Positions 57,363 to 64,000 of a stretch of DNA of 64,000 nucleotides are shown in pieces (within the stretch, counting starts at the first letter, position 1; every line of letters starts with the position of its first letter). The notes below the pieces were generated by a model. That model had not been told where the DNA came from, made no database searches, and was given only the letters and a program-made list of their open reading frames with translations. The translations under genes were made by a program, and so were the position numbers. Origin of the DNA: Pelargonium nanum (lineage: Eukaryota > Streptophyta > Magnoliopsida > Geraniales > Geraniaceae); NCBI GenBank assembly GCA_036897485.1, contig JAYMTF010000016.1, forward strand, positions 1 through 64,000, written 5' to 3'.

Positions 57363-60049
57363 ATGGGTATGGAATTGTCTATAGTTGCTTTATTTTCCAT
57401 CTGGTTGTTGTTAGTTCCATCATCCACATTCCAACGTAGTTTACATGATACAATTGGAGGAGCTCCTGTCGCGGCTCAGGGAGCTCCCGACACATCTCCT
57501 GGCGCCGCCCCTGCTGAAGCTCCAGCTCCAGGTGCGGCGCCAAAGAAAATTAAGGCCGGACATGATGGTGTTTTTAACTTGGGGACCTGTGGAGCAAAGG
57601 AGGACGCGGATATCACCGAGGTACAGTATATGCACGTGTAAACACGCGAGAAACTACTAAATGCTTCTAATATGAAAAATATTCTATTCGTTTCAAAATG
57701 AAGATTTTGTTTTGCTGGTATATCTCAAAATGAATATCTTATTATAATGTTAATTTTTAAAATGAGGCTATATAATGATTTAAGTTTTCACTACTAAAAT
57801 GTAAGTAGAGTTTGACTTCTATCATTATATTTATTTCACTTTATGTTTACCTAATAGGTGTGACTTTAACCCATTTCAACACTCTTCTCATGTACGAGTC
57901 TCACAATTTTCTTTTTATCAGCGAGTTTAATACATGCACAATTAAGAGTATTTTAAATCATTGTAAAAAAAGTGTATTTTAAACCGACTTTCTTTATGTA
58001 AATATTTTTCTTTCACACGTGGGCCGCTGTAGACATGATCATCTACAAGCGGGCCGAAGATCACAGAAAGAGACAATATAAACATACCATTTTCGGTCTA
58101 ATTAAGGGAACCAAAACCTGTTGTGATACCATGAAAAGTGGAAATGGTCTAAATTCCCTATGACGATTTATTGATGTAAAGAACACACATATAATGAGTT
58201 TCAAAATGAGTGTTCTCAGTCTTCTCAATTACGGTTATAAAATAAGTACTCACATATTTTTATGAAGTTAGTTATGCATAAATTATCAATAATATATTGT
58301 TTGTGACGAATATTATCTTAGATATTATTGGAGGTATGGGAGCATGCTTGCGCATCGCGGACTCCGAGTAAAGTGAAGGTTCCGACAGGAGTTTATCGTG
58401 TTGGTGAAATAGACTTTTGTGGACCTTGCAGAGCTCCAATTGAGTTACAGGTCGAAGGAACATTAAAAGCTCCTTCGGACCCTGCACATTTCCAGGATGC
58501 GAGCTGGATCGTTTTTAAGAATATCGATTTCTTGACAATCTCTGGAAATGGTGCATTTGATGGACAAGGACACGTCGCTTGGCAACAAAATAATTGCGAC
58601 CAATCTAACAATTGCACAAATCTTCCTATTGTAAGTTTTCGTTCCCTCGTGGATTAAGTCGTTAGGAAACGTTTAGATCAGTTAATTCGACCATTTGATT
58701 AGACCTCGTACATGTTTTTCATTCATAGATAACTAGATAAGCCATTTGAACTAATTCATTGTTTGGAGGAATGGAAAGTTGTTTGACTTTGACCGGTCTG
58801 ACTAGAGTTGACAAATGTGTCAATGAGTTAGAAATGAATAAATAGACTAATGTCGGACCAAAAACGTTCGCTCGTTTATGATGCCATTTTTCTAGGATTT
58901 GCCCTAAAATTGTCGAGTCAAATCAATGATGACCAATGTGATGTCAATGTTTACTTGTCAACTCTTAGTTTGATATTATTTTTTAACAATAAACAAATTG
59001 ATTCATATGCTCTCATGAATGTGTTTTTCCATGTGAGCTGATGCGACGTCCGATCTGAATATTTAGTTCGACCGAATTTTCGTGCTAACAGAGGTCTTTT
59101 GTACATCATTTTAAACAAAAACACATGCACGAGCTCACATGGAAAAATCGTTTTCCTCGGATATGCTACTAATTGAACGTTTTTTGGATGATGAAAGAAT
59201 ATTAGGTTGGATTTCGTGAAGCATTCGGTTATCAGAGACGTAACTTCTCAAGACAGCAAAAATTATAATGTCAACATTCTTGACTGTGAAAACGTAACGT
59301 TTGATCATTTTAATGTCGTTACAGCCCCCGGAAGTCTCAACACCGATGGAATCCACGTCGGAAAGTCCGGTAACATCAACATTCTCAACTCAGTTCTCAA
59401 TTGCGGAGAAGATTGTGTCTCCATCGGCGACGGGACTAGAAATGTCAAGGTCACCGGAGTAACCTGCGGACAAGGCCACGGCATAAGCATAGGAAGTCTC
59501 GGAAGGTACAAGGACGAGGAACCGGTGACCGGGATATACATTAGTAATTGCACCATCACCGACACGAAAAGTGGCGTGATGCTCAAGTCATGGCCCGGTT
59601 CGAATCCCAACACATTGGATGATGTGATCTTTGAGAGCATTACTATGAATAATGTTAGCAATGCCATCTTCTTGGATCAACAAGATTGTCCCAACGACGA
59701 ATGCACGCGAGGGGTACAAAATAATAACGCTACTACAAATTGGATCATTAGCTGATTCATGCGCGCACGCGCCAGTTCTCTTCCTAACTAAAATTTGATT
59801 TGTTTTCAGATACCGTCGAGCGTAAAGATGAGCAATGTGGTGTTTAGGAACATAAAAGGAACAGGATCAAGTCCAGAAGCTGTGCAGATACTGTGCAGCC
59901 CAGGAACATGCACAAATATTGAACTTTGTAATGTTGATATTCAATATGAGGGACCTCTTGATGTTGTAGCCAACTACACATCATTTTGCACCAATGTTAA
60001 GCCCACCATTACTGGTGTTCTCAACCCTCCTGGACCTACTTGTCTTTGA
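57363..60049 (+). CDS. Exopolygalacturonase-like protein PG2 with altered active site
   Basis: Four phase-0 exons (57363-57620, 58322-58630, 59198-59713, 59810-60049) encode 440 residues. Signal peptide (1-22), then an Ala/Pro/Gly-rich segment (about 32-62, GAAPAEAPAPGAAPKK) resembling an arabinogalactan glycomodule, then a GH28 beta-helix domain. Exons 2 and 3 have exactly the lengths of PG1 (309 and 516 bases), and exon 3 aligns without gaps. NTDG (Asp239) and GQGHG are kept, but the GDDC motif reads GEDC (Glu260-Asp261) and the substrate-binding RIK reads MLK (317-319). It may therefore be catalytically weak or act non-enzymatically in pectin binding. Exon 1 lacks an equivalent in PG1 beyond the signal peptide and the DITE end. 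The start at 57363 is the first ATG. Secreted to the cell wall by prediction. Confidence 0.92.
58190..58300. mobile_element. Stowaway-like fragment in PG2 intron 1
   Basis: TTTCAAAATGAGTGTTCTCAG and AAGTTAGTTATGCATAAATT, followed by TCAATAATAT, match the interior of the MITE at 11408-11660 (AAGTTAGTTATGTATGAATT, then CTAATAATAT). This is one arm of the same subfamily; the other end is not clear, though 57683-57760 has similar TTTCAAAATGA words. Confidence 0.5.
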
Positions 60050-60751
60050 ATTCAATATGTACACATTTAATAGAAACAATTTATGCAATATCTTATATTG
60101 TATGAAATTATGTTTGTGGAGTTTAAGGTTATGTCCACCTTCTCATGGCAGACCAAAAATAAACAAGTGGTCGAGAATTCATAAAGTCTATGTGCAACGT
60201 AAAAGACTCAATTTGGTTACTGAACTTTCATGTTTGACCAATTTGGTCCATAAACTTTTCTTAACCAAAATTAGCCTATGAACTTTTATGTTTCCACCCA
60301 ATTTGGTTCATGAGCTTTTGATGTAAGCTTTAAGGGTAATGACCATTTTGGATCAAATTAAAGTTCAGAAGCCAAATAGGGTTGAAGCAAAAAAGTTCAG
60401 GGAAATTAGATCGAAAAATGAAAGTTCAGGAAAATTGGATCGAAACATAAAAGTCTAGAGACTATTTTTGGTTAATAATAGTTTAGGGATCAAATTAGGT
60501 CAAAACATGAGAATTCAGGGACCACAAAATACATTGCACAATAGTACTAAAAACTCATCAAAGCCACTAGAATGCAAGATGGTACAAGCAATTTCTTTTG
60601 ATTTATAACAAATTCAATTACAAATCAACCATTCTGCAGTAACAAAACAGATACAGATTTATAGGGGGGAAAGACAGAGAAAAAAGATTTTACAGTTTCT
60701 GTAACTATTGTTCACATGGTATGAGGGTAGATGGAATACAGTGTATCAAGA
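60050..60751. other. Spacer between PG2 and BTB gene (convergent)
   Basis: Contains the 3' flanks of both genes and the foldback element at 60192-60539. No other gene seen. Confidence 0.55.
60192..60539. mobile_element. Foldback element with ~130-bp inverted arms
   Basis: The left arm GTGCAACGTAAAAGACTCAA...AATTTGGT...TGAACTTTCATG...CCAAAATTAGCC...TTTTATGTTTC is repeated inverted to the right end ...ATTGCAC, with only scattered differences. The 348-bp element has almost no unique centre and repeats the words AATTTGGT and GAACTTTCATG several times. This is the structure of Mutator-like or foldback non-autonomous elements. Flanking 9-mers (TAAAGTCTA and ATAGTACTA) are only partly alike. Confidence 0.75.
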
Positions 60752-63158
60752 TCATGCCGGATAGTTATGAGGAACTTCATCGGTATGGTTACCGGATTGT
60801 TCTTGTTCAGCAACAAGCATTAGCATCTCAAGCCGCTTGTCGAAAAGTAAAGCACTCTCGTCTCTCTGGTCGAGCTCTGCAGCTTCAGCTTCAAGCCATT
60901 TCTCTCGCAAATCATCGAGAACATTACCTTGATCTGCGTTGAGGGCAGCTCCTGGAGCGCTAGGAACAGTGGTACGGAGTGAAGAATCTCCGGATGGTGG
61001 CGGGAGTGTCAAAAGCATTGCCCGGAACTCACGAGTATCAGCAAATGTCTCGAAGTTACAAGCCATTGTATCAAGACAATATTCACGTATCTTCAAAACA
61101 CCGTACCTACACGATGCAACCAAACATTCCAACAATATTTTAGCCAGTTGTATTTCCATGGTCTGCAATATTTAGGTTGACTAGCATAGTATTTTAACTT
61201 TTCGTTTCTAGCCACCTAAAGAGCAAGATAATCTAAACCCGATCTAGAATGTACGACTGCAAACAAAATGACCTTTCCCAGACCTCATAATGGAGAGCCT
61301 CAGGCACTGGACCAGTTTTATAGAATGTCAAAACTCATATGAAAATGCAGATACATAATATGGTAGCTGCGGAACACCTCGAGCTAGATAATATATCAGA
61401 ATCTATAGAGGAGGACTATAAGAACTGAGCTAGATAAATATTCGTATGTTCACAATCAGTTTCTTTGAGCGTCAATTCAAAAACAATATTACTTTGAATA
61501 TCCGAGTCTGAGCACATGACAACAGAACTAAGGTAAAACATAATTGGCATGTGAAGGGTCAGCTCAGACATACAGTTTGAGCTTCATATAAGAGCATACA
61601 AACAGTGACGTGTTTGAAGCAACATAACACTGGACCACTACTCAGGTATCAACAGATAAATAAAACCACAATGAATTTTTCAGGCTGAGATAGTTCCAGA
61701 TATGAGAATTATTAAGAAAGCAGCAACTATCAATCAAAATCTTAGGGGTGAAGGCAGGGAGTAAAAAAAGAAATGGGAAAGAAACATACATGTCTGATAA
61801 TATTAGCCAATGACACAGTTCTGCAGGGGAAGCCAGTTCTAGGTGTGGCAACAGCACATCAGCTACAGCACGCTTAAGAGGAAATAATAAATATCTTGAA
61901 GCCGCGTCAAACATTTCCTCTGCCTGTTCAGTCACCATGGGTGTCAAAAATAAATAGTGTCAATGTTAAAGTCACTTGAATTGATCCATAACATACCTGA
62001 TCAGGGTCTATATCCTTCAGACCATCTGTATACCTGAACAAACCAACAAGTACTGAGGTCAAGAAAATGATAGCTAATCAACTGCATAATCTAAAATCTG
62101 ATTTCCAGATAAAATTCGTCTGTCATGTAAAATTTACAAAGATCTGAGGGATCCAATCATAGTTGTCCATGACTAATAGTCATAAATAATCCCTATTGGG
62201 TAACAAAAATGCTAATTCAGATGACTGAACCAACACAGAGTCAGAGACCCAGTTGCTATATACCCATGTATACATTTGATACAACAACCATTGGTGTTGT
62301 AGCCAGGAGATAAGCTCTATTATCTCTGTTTTTACTCAATATTTTTTTATCAACTTTTACCTTTCACGTTAAAATAATAAATAAAAACTTACATATACTC
62401 TATCATTTTCTCAAATGCATCCATGCTCAAATCATGTTCTTCGAGACAAGGAAGGGTATCACCAGGTAACCCATCATTTCCTTCAAGGAAATCCTTCATC
62501 CGTGATAATCTGGCTTTGAAGTATTCTGACCTTGAAGCTAACACCACTTGATGGCAACGGAAAACCTTTTTATCAACTCTTACACAAACATCCGCAAGAT
62601 CATCCACAGATTCATCATCACTTATCTGCATCACACCCACACCAGATACTATTCTATCAACACCATTGTCCATGTTGTGTTCCATGGTGGACTTGCCAAG
62701 AGAAATTTGAAGGAGGCGATGCAAAGCAGCAGGAAGACGTTCTTCCTCAGGAAGGGATAGGCCCTGTAAGATAAATCGCTTCTGAGAGTTGTCTATATCT
62801 CTAAGTGATTTATAGTCTGCATATTTCTGGTGAACTAATTCCTTTTCTAGGATCCTCTGCAATGCTTCACATTTGCACACTTTACAGATTCTCACAAGAT
62901 CTTCCATGTCTTCTACTGCAATCTCTAGTCTGTCAGAATAAAAGAAGTGGATGAGACTGTAAAGAGCAGGATAGCACAACTTTTCCTTGGCAAATCTTAC
63001 TTCTTTGCGGTTTTTCCAGTCAGTCTCAAATTTTCTCTTGAAAAAGGGAGACCGCGCACTCAAAATGGCTCTGTGAGCTTCAATAGGTCTACCTTGAACC
63101 ATAAATACCACGTCTGGTGGAAAGTTGGAGGAATTGGGTTCTCCATTGGATGCCAGAC
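60752..63158 (-). CDS. BTB/POZ protein, At2g04740/ABTB1 type (3' part)
   Basis: Four exons are visible, 63158-62393, 61997-62033, 61790-61923 and 60752-61106, giving 429 residues to the stop. The family normally begins with ankyrin repeats, whose exons are not visible and should lie to the right, probably beyond the window. The first BTB domain starts [20 protein letters not shown] and has [10 protein letters not shown] and the BACK-like [11 protein letters not shown] second BTB begins [20 protein letters not shown] and runs to MIEYMYTDGL. Then [17 protein letters not shown] and [15 protein letters not shown] follow, and a coiled Glu/Arg-rich tail ([15 protein letters not shown]) ends the protein. 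Two BTB domains with this order match Arabidopsis At2g04740 and human ABTB1. A likely role is as CUL3 ubiquitin-ligase adaptor; substrates unknown. The exact 5' splice junction near 63158 is my best guess. Confidence 0.92.
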
Positions 63159-64000
63159 CTACTCAGTATTACCATATGAAGTGTGAGTCTACATATTCTT
63201 CAAGACAATGAGAAATAGGTGGGCACCATGTCACCAACATTCATGACGCAACAGTAATGCATTTTCTATTTATACAAGAATGAATATCGTTGAAGAATGT
63301 TTTCACAGATATTGAGCTCAAAGGGCAGAGCATTTTGCTGGTTCTTCCAATATGCTAGAGATTTCAATTTCATCTCATGAGGTTCAGGAGGGGCTAGTAC
63401 GACTTCTACTTGAATAGACACTAGTCCATATACCCGGTTTAATCATTTAACATTCTTTCACTTAACTGAGAAAAACAAGAAGTTCACTACCTTAAATAAT
63501 ACTACTACAAATGAACAGGCATCTTCTATTAGCATTTTAGATGTTCTTTTATTTCTTGAGGTCGACAACTTTTCCAGAATACTGCTCGGACAATCAATAA
63601 AGGTACATTAAAATGCTGAATTTAGTAATAATAAAAAGAAGAGTACAAGGTCTATTTTACACCAACTAAAATATGCTTATAGAGGCAAATTTGCCGATGG
63701 TGCTTCAGTTTCAGTAGCTATACCACATGGAAAAATACTAATAGAGACCATGTTTAAGTTTTGAGAGAGAACAGCCATAGAATGCAAGTAAGAAACTAGG
63801 CCGTTTATACTGTCAAAACCAGAGTGACATTGCGGCAAAGAAAAAACTAATCAAATGGACAGCAAATTGTTCAGACCCAGTATTCTCATATCTTCAATGA
63901 ATCTAGCCAGAATGGTACATAGTGGCCCATTTGCTATGTTCAGCCAAAACTACCAAAAAGCTTGCAGAAATGAAACTCTATTCCTATTTGATGAACAAAA
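63159..64000. other. Right edge: probable large intron of the BTB gene
   Basis: AT-rich with no ankyrin-coding exon that I can recognise. A minus-strand frame of about 53 codons at 63270-63430 (containing EVVLAPPEPHEM) has unremarkable similarity and may be chance. Confidence 0.4.

Noticed and set aside
63270-63430. Minus-strand frame of ~53 codons as an upstream exon of the BTB gene
   Set aside because: It does not resemble the ankyrin region expected there and lacks clear splice sites.
1-64000. CRISPR array, bacterial defence or biosynthetic operon
   Set aside because: No regularly spaced repeats, no prokaryotic gene organisation; the window is plant nuclear DNA.

Overview
This window is nuclear DNA from a flowering plant. 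Genes have spliced exons, AT-rich introns and long AT-rich spacers, and the families are plant-specific: a fasciclin-like arabinogalactan protein, polcalcin, F-box/FBA proteins, an LRR pseudokinase and GH28 exopolygalacturonases. A eudicot is most likely; I cannot name the species. No bacterial, viral or CRISPR-type system is visible.

Layout: 1-2.6 kb AT-rich spacer; 2.7-5.7 kb (-) MO25/CAB39-like protein, 11 exons; 7.5-9.5 kb (+) LRR receptor-like pseudokinase; 10.8-15.5 kb (+) organellar threonyl-tRNA synthetase; 16.0-18.3 kb (+) exopolygalacturonase PG1; 19.6-19.8 kb (-) polcalcin; 22.8-24.1 and 26.2-27.4 kb (+) two tandem F-box genes; 28.6-28.9 kb (-) a possible decayed small gene; 30.8-31.7 kb (-) Hev b 5-like acidic protein; 35.6-37.7 kb (+) RhoGDI; 37.7-46.3 kb repeat-rich spacer; 46.3-47.1 kb (+) FLA7-like arabinogalactan protein; 48.9 kb (+) tRNA-Ile(AAU); 50.1-55.7 kb (+) fimbrin, 14 exons; 57.4-60.0 kb (+) second exopolygalacturonase PG2; 60.8-63.2 kb (-) the 3' part of an ankyrin/BTB protein (At2g04740/ABTB1 type) that runs past my last visible exon.

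There is no operon-like system. Four genes (ThrRS, FLA7, fimbrin, BTB) appear, from memory of Arabidopsis locus numbers, in the exact reverse order of an Arabidopsis chromosome 2 block. Several products (two exopolygalacturonases, polcalcin, RhoGDI, fimbrin) belong to families prominent in pollen and tip growth, but a functional cluster is only inference.

Introns and spacers hold many small mobile-element relics: Stowaway-like MITEs, a hAT-like element with terminal inverted repeats, a 348-bp foldback element, Au-type SINE relics in three introns, two related miniature LTR (TRIM-like) fossils in introns, a Ty3/Gypsy reverse-transcriptase fossil, and several local tandem duplications. The most biologically interesting gene-level observation is that PG2 keeps the GH28 fold but differs at two normally invariant active-site positions and carries an arabinogalactan-like Ala/Pro segment.
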